Positions 23,879-33,088 are shown, counted from the first letter of the stretch. The stretch: DNA of 64,000 bases from Thermoflavimicrobium daqui (GCF_003313465.1 NZ_KZ845665.1:450583-514582); one strand, 5' to 3'. The notes: generated by a model from the letters alone, not told the origin. Numbers and translations: made by a program.

Positions 23879-24760
23879 ATGATCCAGGTGGTTGAAGTGG
23901 GTCTTCGAGATGGCTTGCAAAATGAAAAGTTAATGATACCTACCCATGTTAAACAAAGATTGGTACAGAGATTAATAAATGCTGGGATTAAGGAGATTGA
24001 AGTCACTTCTTTTGTGCATCCTACCTGGGTACCGCAATTGGCAGATGCTGATTTATTGGCAAGTCAGCTTCATATTGATCCCGGTGTAACTTATCGAGCG
24101 CTCGTTCCTAATCGCAAGGGATTGGAACGAGCCCTTCGAACTCCTATCCATGAGTATGCTGTGTTTATCTCTGCTAGTGAGACACATAATCAAAAAAATA
24201 TCAATAAAAGTATTGAGGAAACATTTCCAGTTTTACAAGAGGTAGTAGCAGAAGCTAAACAACATCAAAAACGAGTACGTGGCTATGTTTCTACAGTTTT
24301 TGGCTGTCCCTATGAAGGGAAAGTGGATTTAAAGCAAGTGGTTATGATTTGTGAGCGGCTGATGGACATGGGCGTTTATGAAATCTCATTGGGCGATACC
24401 ATTGGTGTAGCTACACCTAATCAAGTAAAGGAAGCATTAACTGAGCTATTGAGGCAGTTCTCAAGTGAACAGTTGGCTGTACATTTCCATGACACAAGGG
24501 GAACTGGACTTGTCAATGCCTATGTCTCCTTAGAATGTGGTATTACCACTTTAGATAGCTCTTTGGGAGGTTTAGGTGGCTGTCCCTATGCTCCAGGAGC
24601 AACAGGTAATCTCGCGACTGAAGATTTAATTTATATGTTAGATGGAATGGGAATAAAGACAGGTATTAACTTAGAAGAGCTTTGCCAGACGAGCCACTGG
24701 TTAGAAGAACAATTAGGTAAGAAGCTATCCTCGAAGGTGCTAAGAAGTTATTTTCAATAG
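23879..24760 (+). CDS. yngG: Hydroxymethylglutaryl-CoA lyase
   Basis: Cleaves HMG-CoA to acetoacetate and acetyl-CoA, the last step of leucine breakdown. It is a 293-residue TIM-barrel enzyme of the DRE-TIM family. The opening VVEVGLRDGLQNE carries the catalytic Arg-Asp, HFHDTRGTGLVNAY the metal-binding histidines, and GLGGCPYAPGATGN the active-site cysteine loop. Start ATG 23879 follows GAAAGGATG. Same operon and order as in the B. subtilis yng cluster. Confidence 0.92.
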   Translation: MIQVVEVGLRDGLQNEKLMIPTHVKQRLVQRLINAGIKEIEVTSFVHPTWVPQLADADLLASQLHIDPGVTYRALVPNRKGLERALRTPIHEYAVFISASETHNQKNINKSIEETFPVLQEVVAEAKQHQKRVRGYVSTVFGCPYEGKVDLKQVVMICERLMDMGVYEISLGDTIGVATPNQVKEALTELLRQFSSEQLAVHFHDTRGTGLVNAYVSLECGITTLDSSLGGLGGCPYAPGATGNLATEDLIYMLDGMGIKTGINLEELCQTSHWLEEQLGKKLSSKVLRSYFQ

Positions 24761-24792
24761 CCGATCATTTCTAATAGAAAGGAACGAAGATC

Positions 24793-25569
24793 ATGGGTCA
24801 AATTCAGTGGGAAAGGGAGGAAGGAATTTCGATTATTACCCTGTCCCGCCCTGAAGTATACCATGCATTAAATTATTCTTCTCTGAAAGAATTAGAGCAA
24901 ATTATTACGGAACTGAAGTATGATCGAAATACTCGTGTAGTTATTGTTACAGGTACGGGTGAGAAAGCTTTTTGTGTAGGAGCCGATTTAAAAGAGAGAC
25001 GAACATTTAATGAAGAACAAGTTCGCCGTTATATTTTCCAAATTCGAGAAACATTTTCGAGTTTGGAACGGCTTCCTCAGCCAGTGATTGCTGCAATCAA
25101 TGGGATGGCGTTGGGAGGAGGAATGGAGCTTGCCTTAGCTTGCGATATTCGGATTGCAGGGTCACATGTTGTACTAGGACTTACAGAAACATCGCTTGGG
25201 ATTATTCCTGGTGCTGGTGGAACTCAGCGTCTCTCACGTATTGTTGGGAAAGCAAAAGCAAAAGAATTGATTTTTACTGCACAGAAGATATCAGCGAAAC
25301 ATGCTTTCGAAATCGGCTTGTTAAATGAAGTAGTCAAACCAGGTGAAGAACTTGCTCAGGCAAAAAAGATGGCAGATCTGATCAAGCAAAATGCACCACT
25401 CGCTGTGGCACAGGCTAAATTTGCTATCGATCAAGGTATGGAAACAGATCTGACGACTGGACTTGCTCTTGAAACAAAAGCATATGAAACATTAATCCCG
25501 ACTAAAGATCGTCTGGAAGGACTTCAAGCATTTAAAGAAAAGCGAAAGCCTTGTTATAAAGGTGAATAA
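24793..25569 (+). CDS. yngF: Enoyl-CoA hydratase (methylglutaconyl-CoA hydratase type)
   Basis: A 258-residue crotonase-family enzyme, in position for the hydration of 3-methylglutaconyl-CoA. Both catalytic glutamates are present, in LTETSLGIIPGAGGTQRL and GKAKAKELIFTA. The oxyanion-hole segments CVGADLKERR and NGMALGGGMELAL are intact. Start ATG 24793 follows AAAGGAACG. It lies between HMG-CoA lyase and the carboxyltransferase, as yngF does. The substrate is inferred from the operon. Confidence 0.88.
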   Translation: MGQIQWEREEGISIITLSRPEVYHALNYSSLKELEQIITELKYDRNTRVVIVTGTGEKAFCVGADLKERRTFNEEQVRRYIFQIRETFSSLERLPQPVIAAINGMALGGGMELALACDIRIAGSHVVLGLTETSLGIIPGAGGTQRLSRIVGKAKAKELIFTAQKISAKHAFEIGLLNEVVKPGEELAQAKKMADLIKQNAPLAVAQAKFAIDQGMETDLTTGLALETKAYETLIPTKDRLEGLQAFKEKRKPCYKGE

Positions 25570-25585
25570 GTAAGGGGGATCATAC

Positions 25586-27121
25586 ATGAAACCGTCTTGG
25601 TCAGAACAGCTTCGTGAACGTGAAAAACAGATTAAATCAGGTGGGGCGCCTAAGTATCATGAGAAATTGGCAAAACAAAATAAACTATTTGTTCGAAAGA
25701 GACTTGAACTGCTGTTTGATGATGGTTTTGAGCTAGAAGATGGACTGTTTGCGAACTGTACATCAGATGGCTTACCAGCGGATGGGGTTATTACTACAAT
25801 TGGAAAGATTCACGGTCAGACCGTTTGTGTGTTGGCAAATGACTCGACTGTAAAAGCGGGTTCTTGGGGAGCAAGAACTGTTGAAAAAATGATTCGAATT
25901 CAAGAAATTGCTGAAAAACTAAAAGTGCCTATGCTCTATCTCGTTGATTCTGCGGGTGCTCGTATCACTGATCAGATTGAAATGTTTCCAGGCCGAAGAG
26001 GGGCAGGGCGGTTATTTTACAATCAAGTCAAGTTATCTGGAATGATACCACAAGTATGTATTTTATTTGGCCCTTCTGCAGCTGGTGGAGCATATATTCC
26101 CGCATTTTGTGATGTAGTGATTATGGTTGATAAAAATGCAAGTATGTATCTTGGGTCTCCGCGAATGGCTGAAATGGTCATTGGTGAAAAAGTTTCACTC
26201 GAAGAGATGGGCGGAGCTCGTATGCATTGTACAGTAAGTGGTTGTGGCGATATTTTAGCTAAAGATGAGGCAGAAGCGATAGCAACTGCACGGCGATATT
26301 TAAGCTACTTTCCGGCTAATTGGGAAAAGAAACCAGAGTTGACTCCAGCCAAATTGCCAGCAAAAACAGCCCGTCCTATTGCTGATGTTGTACCGGATCA
26401 TCAAAATATGCCTTTTGATATGCTCGATTTTATTCATGGATTAGTTGATGAAGATAGCTTTATGGAAATAAAGCCATTATTTGCAAAGGAACTGGTTACA
26501 GGCTTTGCTCGCCTGAACGGACGAGCCATTGGAATTGTTGCCAACCAACCGAAAGTTAAAGGAGGCGTTTTATTTGTAGATTCTGCAGATAAAGCAGCCC
26601 GATTTATTACCTTATGCGATGCCTTTAATATTCCCCTTCTCTTTTTAGCTGATGTACCAGGATTTATGATTGGTACCCAAGTAGAAAAGGCAGGGATTAT
26701 CCGGCATGGGGCAAAAATGATTTCAGCAATGTCTGAAGCGACGGTTCCGAAAATTTCTGTGATTGTACGTAAAGCTTATGGAGCTGGACTTTACGCTATG
26801 GCTGGCCCCTCATTTGAACCAGATTGCTGTTTAGCATTACCGACTGCACAAATTGCAGTGATGGGACCAGAGGCAGCTGTCAATGCGGTATATAGTAATA
26901 AAATTGCTGAGTTAGAAGAACCTGAGCGAAGCCGTTTTATTCATGAGAAACGGGAAGAGTATAGACAAGATATTGATATTTACCGTTTAGCCAGTGAACT
27001 GATTATCGATGGTGTAATTGCTCCAGAAGATTTACGGCAAGAGCTCATTGATCGCTTCACTGCCTATGAAAGTAAACAAGTTCACTTTAGTCAGAGAAAA
27101 CATCCTGTTTATCCGGTATAA
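25586..27121 (+). CDS. yngE: Acyl-CoA carboxylase carboxyltransferase subunit, YngE-like
   Basis: A 511-residue carboxyltransferase containing both N- and C-terminal crotonase-like halves, as in propionyl- and methylcrotonyl-CoA carboxylase beta chains. Features include VLANDSTVKAGSWGART, LVDSAGARITDQ, FGPSAAGGAYIPAF and, in the second half, FLADVPGFMIGTQVE with VRKAYGAGLYAMAGP. It transfers CO2 from the biotin carrier to an acyl-CoA, probably methylcrotonyl-CoA from the gene context. Start ATG 25586 follows AAGGGGG, 16 bases after yngF. A terminator follows, closing the operon. Confidence 0.9.
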   Translation: MKPSWSEQLREREKQIKSGGAPKYHEKLAKQNKLFVRKRLELLFDDGFELEDGLFANCTSDGLPADGVITTIGKIHGQTVCVLANDSTVKAGSWGARTVEKMIRIQEIAEKLKVPMLYLVDSAGARITDQIEMFPGRRGAGRLFYNQVKLSGMIPQVCILFGPSAAGGAYIPAFCDVVIMVDKNASMYLGSPRMAEMVIGEKVSLEEMGGARMHCTVSGCGDILAKDEAEAIATARRYLSYFPANWEKKPELTPAKLPAKTARPIADVVPDHQNMPFDMLDFIHGLVDEDSFMEIKPLFAKELVTGFARLNGRAIGIVANQPKVKGGVLFVDSADKAARFITLCDAFNIPLLFLADVPGFMIGTQVEKAGIIRHGAKMISAMSEATVPKISVIVRKAYGAGLYAMAGPSFEPDCCLALPTAQIAVMGPEAAVNAVYSNKIAELEEPERSRFIHEKREEYRQDIDIYRLASELIIDGVIAPEDLRQELIDRFTAYESKQVHFSQRKHPVYPV

Positions 27122-27122
27122 T

Positions 27123-27155
27123 AAAAGGAGCCATAATTAATGGCTCCTTTTTTAT
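27123..27155 (+). terminator. Terminator of the yng-type cluster
   Basis: AAAGGAGCCAT pairs with ATGGCTCCTTT around TAATTA, then T-rich sequence. Confidence 0.88.
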
Positions 27156-27169
27156 TTGGAGGTGATAGG

Positions 27170-28096
27170 ATGAGGACGGCAGTTATCGGCTGTGGTTCAC
27201 TTGGTTTATTGTGGGGAGCTCGCTTTACCCAAATACCAGGAGCCTTAACATTACTAACTCGTTCTAAGGAGCAGCAACAGCAGCTGAACCAATATGGAAT
27301 TGATTTTGAAAGCCTTGATGGGCGAAAAAAACAAATTCCTGTTCAAGCCATGTGGATTGAAGAATTACCACAGCCTGTACAATTTGACATGGTACACGTT
27401 ATGGTAAAACAAAATCATCTACCACCGATCATTCCCATCCTACAAGAAATAACAAGTCCCACTTCTCGCCTGTTATTTTGGCAAAATGGGTTAGGACATG
27501 AAAAACAGATCGAACTGTTAGCTAATCGACCTTGGACTTATGCAGCTATAACTACGGAAGGAGCACATAGGAGCTCTTATAATACGGTAAAGCATACAGG
27601 TAAAGGTGAAACTTGGGTTGGTCCGTTTCCGAAGTTACTTACTTTTGATCCTCCTATACAAGAATGGATCATCGCGGTAGAAAATTTAGGTTTGCAGATC
27701 GCAATGGATCAGCAAATTTTTCGCAGAATGTGGGAAAAATTAGCGATAAATTGTGTGGTTAATCCAATCACTGCGTTACATCAAGTGAAAAATGGGGAAT
27801 TATTATCATCGGAATATATTTCGGAAATCGAAAAAATAAGCAGAGAAGTACAAGCAGTGGCACAAAAGAAAGGATTTTCTTTTGAATTGGATGATATGAT
27901 ACAAAAAGTGGCTTATGTTTGTCGAAATACGAAAAATAATTATTCTTCTATGCTTCAGGACTTATTGCAAGGAAGGCAGACGGAGATTGATTATATGAAT
28001 GGGGCAATCATACGCTACGGAAAGGAAGAGAAAATTCCTACAGCATATAATCAGTATCTAGTGGAAAGGATTCATCATCGAGAAAATAATGGTTGA
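27170..28096 (+). CDS. panE: 2-dehydropantoate 2-reductase
   Basis: NADPH-dependent ketopantoate reductase of pantothenate synthesis, 308 residues. The N-terminal Rossmann motif is AVIGCGSLGLLWGARF; the central FWQNGLGHE and the later MWEKLAINCVVNPITAL carry residues of the active site. It corresponds to B. subtilis ylbQ, which likewise lies between ylbP and bshC. Start ATG 27170 follows GGAGGTG; the ATG at 27140 is inside the preceding terminator. ApbA/PanE-family paralogues with other substrates exist. Confidence 0.87.
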   Translation: MRTAVIGCGSLGLLWGARFTQIPGALTLLTRSKEQQQQLNQYGIDFESLDGRKKQIPVQAMWIEELPQPVQFDMVHVMVKQNHLPPIIPILQEITSPTSRLLFWQNGLGHEKQIELLANRPWTYAAITTEGAHRSSYNTVKHTGKGETWVGPFPKLLTFDPPIQEWIIAVENLGLQIAMDQQIFRRMWEKLAINCVVNPITALHQVKNGELLSSEYISEIEKISREVQAVAQKKGFSFELDDMIQKVAYVCRNTKNNYSSMLQDLLQGRQTEIDYMNGAIIRYGKEEKIPTAYNQYLVERIHHRENNG

Positions 28097-28159
28097 CTAA
28101 AAAAAGGGGAGAATACTCATCCTGAATTAATAGAAGGATGACTTGGAGGAGATTTTCCC

Positions 28160-29554
28160 TTGGTAAATGTAAAAAAATTTTCGATGATGTCTTCAACAAT
28201 TGCGATTTATTTAAGTGCGTTGGATATGGTTGTATTAATCCCTGCACTAAATTGGATCAATAGAGAATTTATGTTATCAATCCGTTGGGGTGTATGGGCA
28301 GTAGCTATTTATTTAATTAGCTTTGCCGTAGCGTTACCCTTGATGGAAAGATGGGCTAGTTTGGTGGGGCGACGAAAAGAAATGGGATATGCTTTACTTT
28401 TTTTTTCGAGTGGAGCAGTCTTATCGGCAGTGAGCCATAACTGGTTATTATTTTTATTTGGACGAGGCTTGCAAGCATTCGGTGCCAGTGGTATGGTTCC
28501 ATTTTTATCTCAAAGATTTTACCGTTTGTTTCACATCTCTCGTACAAAAGGCTTTCGATTGATTTGGATTGCTTTATTGATCCTAACCCCTATTTTTTCT
28601 GTTACGTGGATCAGTTTACTCGGGTGGCGTAGTTTCTTTTTATTATATTTATTACTGGCTTTTTTTCTCTTTTTCTTACTTAACAAATGGCTACCTCAAA
28701 AGATGATGGGGACACGTCATACAAGTTTTAGTTGGGGGACACCCATCTTTGGTTTAATCGTCATCTTATTGATGTTAGCAATGACCCGAATTTATCTACC
28801 ACTTGGATTTCGTGCTTGGATTCATCCCCGTGTACTTCCGTTGTTGATTCTTGCTCTGGGTTTAATTGTGATTCTTTTTATGGTAGAAAGAAAGAAACGA
28901 TACCCTTTTTTCGAACCGCATTTATTTGGAAAGCCATATCTTTGGTTATTGTATATTATTATTATGATGACTGGATTTAGTTGGGCCATATTGGTATTAT
29001 TGCCATGGTGGTTTACTCACTTCTTCCATCAGCATGATCTTTGGTATGGAGGTATTTTAGCTCTTATTTTGGCAGCATCTGTTGTTACAGTGTGGGTCAC
29101 TCAGAAATGGGTGGAGCAAATATCTTTTTCAGTTATTGCAGGTTGTGGATTTATTTGTGCAGCAGTGAGCTATATATTGTTATTTTGGATTCAAAACATG
29201 TGGCTGATTTTACTCTTATTTGTGTTACTTGGAATTGGTATGGGGTTGACCATATCGGCACCAGTTCATCATGTATTATTTCGAATGGTTGAACCTGAAC
29301 GCTGGAGAAGTGGTTTAACAGTACTTGGTATGTTTCGAGCTGCTGGAGGATCACTAGGACTTGTGGTGATGGCACAACTACTAAATGTATGGGAGCCAGG
29401 GTTATCACGCTGGTATGACCCCAATTATCCTGTTAATCCTTCGTTAGATATAGCATTTGGTTATATGTTTAATCTCGCTGCACAAAGTGCTGTAATAGGA
29501 GTTATCCTAAGCTTTTTCTTGTGGTGGAGAGGAAAACGTGGGTATTTACAATAG
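28160..29554 (+). CDS. Major facilitator superfamily transporter
   Basis: A 464-residue integral membrane protein with 12-14 predicted helices, resembling the DHA2-type drug:proton antiporters. A degenerate motif A is visible as MERWASLVGRRKEMGY between helices 2 and 3. It begins with TTG 28160 after GGAGGA; no ATG is available near the conserved start. It is not part of the B. subtilis gene order here. Codon use and base composition are like the neighbours. Substrate unknown. Confidence 0.8.
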   Translation: MVNVKKFSMMSSTIAIYLSALDMVVLIPALNWINREFMLSIRWGVWAVAIYLISFAVALPLMERWASLVGRRKEMGYALLFFSSGAVLSAVSHNWLLFLFGRGLQAFGASGMVPFLSQRFYRLFHISRTKGFRLIWIALLILTPIFSVTWISLLGWRSFFLLYLLLAFFLFFLLNKWLPQKMMGTRHTSFSWGTPIFGLIVILLMLAMTRIYLPLGFRAWIHPRVLPLLILALGLIVILFMVERKKRYPFFEPHLFGKPYLWLLYIIIMMTGFSWAILVLLPWWFTHFFHQHDLWYGGILALILAASVVTVWVTQKWVEQISFSVIAGCGFICAAVSYILLFWIQNMWLILLLFVLLGIGMGLTISAPVHHVLFRMVEPERWRSGLTVLGMFRAAGGSLGLVVMAQLLNVWEPGLSRWYDPNYPVNPSLDIAFGYMFNLAAQSAVIGVILSFFLWWRGKRGYLQ

Positions 29555-29568
29555 ATTGATAAGACTTA

Positions 29569-29599
29569 ACAAATAAGGCTATAAGATAGTCTTATTTGT
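29569..29599. terminator. Strong stem-loop after MFS gene
   Basis: Arms of 14 bases (from ACAAATAAGGCTAT) pair around AAG with one G-T pair. There is no long T tract, so termination is probable rather than certain. Confidence 0.55.
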
Positions 29600-29709
29600 A
29601 ACTTAGATAGCTTCTTAGATAAATGTCGTTGTTTTAAACTTCGTTTCAATGATTTAAGATCTGAATATGATTCATCCAGATAACTGTATAGAAAGAGGGG
29701 GCAAGGTGC

Positions 29710-31368
29710 ATGAAGCAAGTTGCACCAAACAGGATGAAGTATAAACAAATAACGAATCCTTGGTCGAGTCGCTTTACTATAGATTATTATAATTTTAATA
29801 ACACTATTCATTCTTTATATGAATACAACCCTTTTGATGATCAAAGTTATGTCAAGCGAATTAGCTATCTGGAAGGAAGGGAAAATCTTGCACATAGACA
29901 AGAATTAGTGCAAATACTCCGCTCTTTTCATGCCCCAGAATTACTTCATCCTAAGGTCGAATATAACTTACAACGATTAAGTCAATCTGACAGTGTAGTA
30001 GTGATTGGTGGACAACAAGCAGGACTGATGACAGGTCCGATGTATACAATTCACAAAGCCATTACGATTATTCAAATCGCACACAATGAAGAGAAAAAAC
30101 TGGGCCGCCCTGTTATTCCGGTTTTTTGGATAGCGGGTGAAGATCATGATTTAGACGAGGTAGATCATGTTTGGATTCAAGATGATCGAGCTCAACTTGT
30201 TAAACATCGCTTGGATTATGAAGACAAAGGGAAATATCCAATTTCTTCATTAAAAATTAAACCCGAGCAATTGCATATCTGGTTGGCAGAGCTAAGTAAA
30301 CTTTTACCAGATAGTCCATACAAACAAGAGTGGCTTAAGCGATGTACAAGTTTAATTACAGAACCTATTTCCTGGACTCGTTATTTCGCTAGACTCATGC
30401 ATGATTTATTTGGAAAATGGGGTCTGATTTTAATTGATTCATCTGATTTAGCGCTACGGAAGTTTGAAGTATCTTTTTTTCAGAAACTCCTTGAGAAAAA
30501 TCAGATTTTGAGTGAGAAAGTAGCTAAAGCGGCCACTCAATTTGAAAAACTGGGATATGATGTGCCTGTTGAGCTATCTGATCAAAAAGCTCATTTATTT
30601 ATTCATGCAGATGGGGAACGCCATCTTTTATATCGTGATCAAGATGAATGGTTTACCAAAGAAGGACAACACCGTTTCAGCACAGAACAAATTATTAAAA
30701 TTTTACATGATAGTCCTGAAAAATTTAGTAATAACGTTTTGACACGTCCATTGATGCAAGAATTTTTATTCCCCACGCTTGTATTTGTTGGGGGAGGTAG
30801 TGAAGTTGCATATTGGGGATTGTTAAAAGAAGCTTTCTTGGAAATGGGTCTTCAAATGCCAATTGTATTTCCACGTCCGAGCATGACGATTGTTGATCGG
30901 CGAGTGCAAAAAAGGATGGAACAGTTTCAATTAACCTGGAGTGATCTTGTTTCGGATTTAGAAAAGAAGAAAGATGAGTGGTTAGAACACCAGACTCATG
31001 TGGATTTTTCAGCAATGTTTGATGATCTCAAACTAAAAACCGAAGAATTATATCAACCACTCATAAAAATTTTGAAAAAAGAAGTTGGTATGGATTTAAA
31101 CCAAATGGCAGAAAAAAATAAGCAGAAGGTATGGGAACAAATAGACTTTCTTGCACAATATACCGAACGGCAATTCACACTTAAACATCAGACTGTACTT
31201 CGTAGATGGGATGAGCTTATAAGCACCCTATCACCGAGAAAGCGCCCACAGGAACGAGTACTTAACCTTCTTTCTTTTTGGAATCGGCATGGTTTAGAGT
31301 GGATAGATCAAGTGATTAGTGATCCATTTATCCATCGAGAAAATCATCTACAATTAATAATTATGTGA
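29710..31368 (+). CDS. bshC: Bacillithiol biosynthesis enzyme BshC
   Basis: Putative cysteine-adding enzyme that completes bacillithiol, 552 residues. It contains QAGLMTGPMYTIHKAIT and FWIAGEDHDLDEV, hallmarks of BshC, followed by a helical region and a FVGGGSEVAYWGLL segment. The start is uncertain. ATG 29710 has a normally spaced AGAGGGGG, but ATG 29734 (MKYKQITNPW) aligns better with B. subtilis BshC. In the latter case GGTGCA (29705-29710) and TGCACC (29721-29726) form a hairpin between ribosome site and start. It corresponds to yllA, next to mraZ in B. subtilis; here ahcY intervenes. Confidence 0.9.
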   Translation: MKQVAPNRMKYKQITNPWSSRFTIDYYNFNNTIHSLYEYNPFDDQSYVKRISYLEGRENLAHRQELVQILRSFHAPELLHPKVEYNLQRLSQSDSVVVIGGQQAGLMTGPMYTIHKAITIIQIAHNEEKKLGRPVIPVFWIAGEDHDLDEVDHVWIQDDRAQLVKHRLDYEDKGKYPISSLKIKPEQLHIWLAELSKLLPDSPYKQEWLKRCTSLITEPISWTRYFARLMHDLFGKWGLILIDSSDLALRKFEVSFFQKLLEKNQILSEKVAKAATQFEKLGYDVPVELSDQKAHLFIHADGERHLLYRDQDEWFTKEGQHRFSTEQIIKILHDSPEKFSNNVLTRPLMQEFLFPTLVFVGGGSEVAYWGLLKEAFLEMGLQMPIVFPRPSMTIVDRRVQKRMEQFQLTWSDLVSDLEKKKDEWLEHQTHVDFSAMFDDLKLKTEELYQPLIKILKKEVGMDLNQMAEKNKQKVWEQIDFLAQYTERQFTLKHQTVLRRWDELISTLSPRKRPQERVLNLLSFWNRHGLEWIDQVISDPFIHRENHLQLIIM

Positions 31369-31398
31369 ATTGGTTTTCCGCTTTCAACTTATTTTAGG

Positions 31399-31404
31399 TA
31401 TAAT
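31399..31404 (+). promoter_or_regulatory. Probable -10 element upstream of ahcY leader
   Basis: TATAAT, about 343 bases before the ahcY start codon, would produce a long leader containing element C. No good -35 is seen. The remaining bases 31405-31580 hold a doubtful 38-codon ORF. Confidence 0.4.
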
Positions 31405-31580
31405 ATACAATGACATTATTATTTTTTTTTCGGTCAGAACGATGGAAGAGTTGTTGCATAAACAAAAACCCATTGATCTTGATCTATTACCTAATCAGCT
31501 ACAGGAGTGCAACAATCTCTTAAGTCAGCATTTGAAATTTTCCTTTGACCGTAACTAGTATAGAAGTCTACTATAGCTAG

Positions 31581-31749
31581 AAAGAGAGGTGAAAACCTGC
31601 TACTTTAACTATGAACTGGCTGATAGAGCATATAGGATAACTCGATGTTAAGGCTAATGCCAAGCTTTATAGATAGAATGAAATGAAATAGGAAATCTGG
31701 TTATATATATACTTTGTCTATACCGAGAAACAAGTAGCAGGGAAGTATG
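31581..31749 (+). promoter_or_regulatory. Structured leader C before ahcY
   Basis: AAAGAGAGG (31581-31589), six bases, CCTGCTACTT (31596-31605) pairing over ten bp with AAGTAGCAGG (31732-31741), five bases, ATG 31747. Relative to leaders A and B the T-A pair in the middle of the helix is C-G here, a compensatory change. ATAGA (31623-31627) can pair with TCTAT (31717-31721), and the block TTTGTCTATA corresponds to the GTCTATG block of A and B. The enclosed region is 126 nt. Confidence 0.55.
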
Positions 31750-33006
31750 AATTCAGTAGAAAAAAGTATGATTCGTGATGTAAATCTAGCATCACAAGGT
31801 CGTATGAAAATGGACTGGGCATGGGAGCATATGGCGATCTTAAGTCGTTTACGTGAAAAATGGTTAGTGCAAAAACCATTTGAAGGCAGAAGAGTAGCTA
31901 TCTCATTACATCTTGAGGCGAAAACAGCTTGTCTTGCTGAGTTGCTTCATGATGCAGGGGCAGAGGTAACGATTACGGGGAGCAACCCTTTATCTACGCA
32001 GGATGATGTATGTGCGGCTTTAGTACAAGCAGGAGTAACTGTATTTGCTAAGTATAATCCGTCTCCAGAGGAATATAAGCAGCACTTGCTACTAACCTTA
32101 GAGACACGACCTGAGCTTATTATTGATGATGGTGGGGATTTAGTTAGCTTACTTCACTCCGAAAGGCAAGATCTGATTGAATATGTACGGGGTGGATGTG
32201 AAGAGACAACCACTGGAATTAACCGCCTCGTATCTTTAGAAAAATCAGGGGAATTAAAGTTTCCGATGGTTGCTGTAAATGATGCTTATTCTAAATGCTT
32301 TTTCGATAATCGATATGGTACAGGGCAATCCGTTTGGGATGGAATTAATCGTACGACTAATTTAGTTGTTGCTGGTAAAACAGTTGTAGTCATCGGTTAT
32401 GGTTGGTGTGGAAAAGGTGTAGCACTTCGAGCCAAAGGTTTAGGAGCCAAGGTAATAGTAACTGAAGTAGATCCGATTAAAGCGATTGAAGCTCATATGG
32501 ACGGTTATACCGTTTTACCGATGATTGAGGCAGCTAAACGAGGAGATATCTTTGTAACGGTTACAGGAAACAAAAATGTAATTAATGGAATGCATTACCG
32601 CGTGATGAAAAATGGGGCTATACTTGCGAATGCTGGTCATTTTGACATTGAAATTGATAAGATTTCTTTGGAAAGACAAGCGGTTAACCAACGTGTTGTC
32701 CGTAAAGATATTACGGAATATGTCATGGAAGATGGACGGAAAATCTACTTACTTGCGGAAGGACGGTTGGTCAATTTAGCTGCTGGTGATGGTCATCCAG
32801 CAGAAATTATGGATATGACCTTTGCTTTACAAGCTTTAAGCCTTCTGTATATCCATGAAAACCATGGGAAAATTGGACCATCCGTAATTGATGTTCCATA
32901 TCAGTTGGATTCACAAGTAGCTCGGTACTATTTGGATTCACAAGGTATCCAAATTGATGATATGACTGAAGAGCAAAAACAATATCAAGCTAGCTGGAAT
33001 TTGTAG
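31747..33006 (+). CDS. ahcY: Adenosylhomocysteinase (S-adenosylhomocysteine hydrolase family)
   Basis: NAD-dependent hydrolase of S-adenosylhomocysteine to adenosine and homocysteine, 419 residues, the shorter form lacking the insertion of eukaryotic enzymes. It has LASQGRMKMDWAWEHM, SLHLEAKTACLAELL, GSNPLSTQDDV, the NAD-binding VVVIGYGWCGKGVALRA and the C-terminal EIMDMTFALQALSLLYI. Many Bacillales use the MtnN/LuxS route instead, so its presence between bshC and mraZ is notable. Some archaeal relatives prefer S-inosylhomocysteine. Start ATG 31747 has only a weak AGGGA near it and probably depends on leader C. Confidence 0.9.
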   Translation: MNSVEKSMIRDVNLASQGRMKMDWAWEHMAILSRLREKWLVQKPFEGRRVAISLHLEAKTACLAELLHDAGAEVTITGSNPLSTQDDVCAALVQAGVTVFAKYNPSPEEYKQHLLLTLETRPELIIDDGGDLVSLLHSERQDLIEYVRGGCEETTTGINRLVSLEKSGELKFPMVAVNDAYSKCFFDNRYGTGQSVWDGINRTTNLVVAGKTVVVIGYGWCGKGVALRAKGLGAKVIVTEVDPIKAIEAHMDGYTVLPMIEAAKRGDIFVTVTGNKNVINGMHYRVMKNGAILANAGHFDIEIDKISLERQAVNQRVVRKDITEYVMEDGRKIYLLAEGRLVNLAAGDGHPAEIMDMTFALQALSLLYIHENHGKIGPSVIDVPYQLDSQVARYYLDSQGIQIDDMTEEQKQYQASWNL

Positions 33007-33033
33007 TTTCCATTAATTTGAAAATCCCCTTTG

Positions 33034-33063
33034 AATCCTGCACATGCGTGCAGGATTTTTTGT
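33034..33063 (+). terminator. Terminator of ahcY
   Basis: AATCCTGCA pairs with TGCAGGATT around CATGCG, followed by a T run. Confidence 0.9.
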
Positions 33064-33071
33064 GCCCAATG

Positions 33072-33080
33072 TGGTATAAT
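33072..33080 (+). promoter_or_regulatory. Extended -10 promoter of the division cluster
   Basis: TGGTATAAT at 33072-33080 is an extended -10 element (TGnTATAAT) 64 bases before the mraZ start. No convincing -35 is present because the ahcY terminator occupies that position. Confidence 0.6.
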
Positions 33081-33088
33081 TTACAATG

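Noticed and set aside
31370..31558. 62-codon ORF between bshC and ahcY
   Set aside because: No ribosome binding site at either possible start, and the predicted ahcY promoter lies within it.
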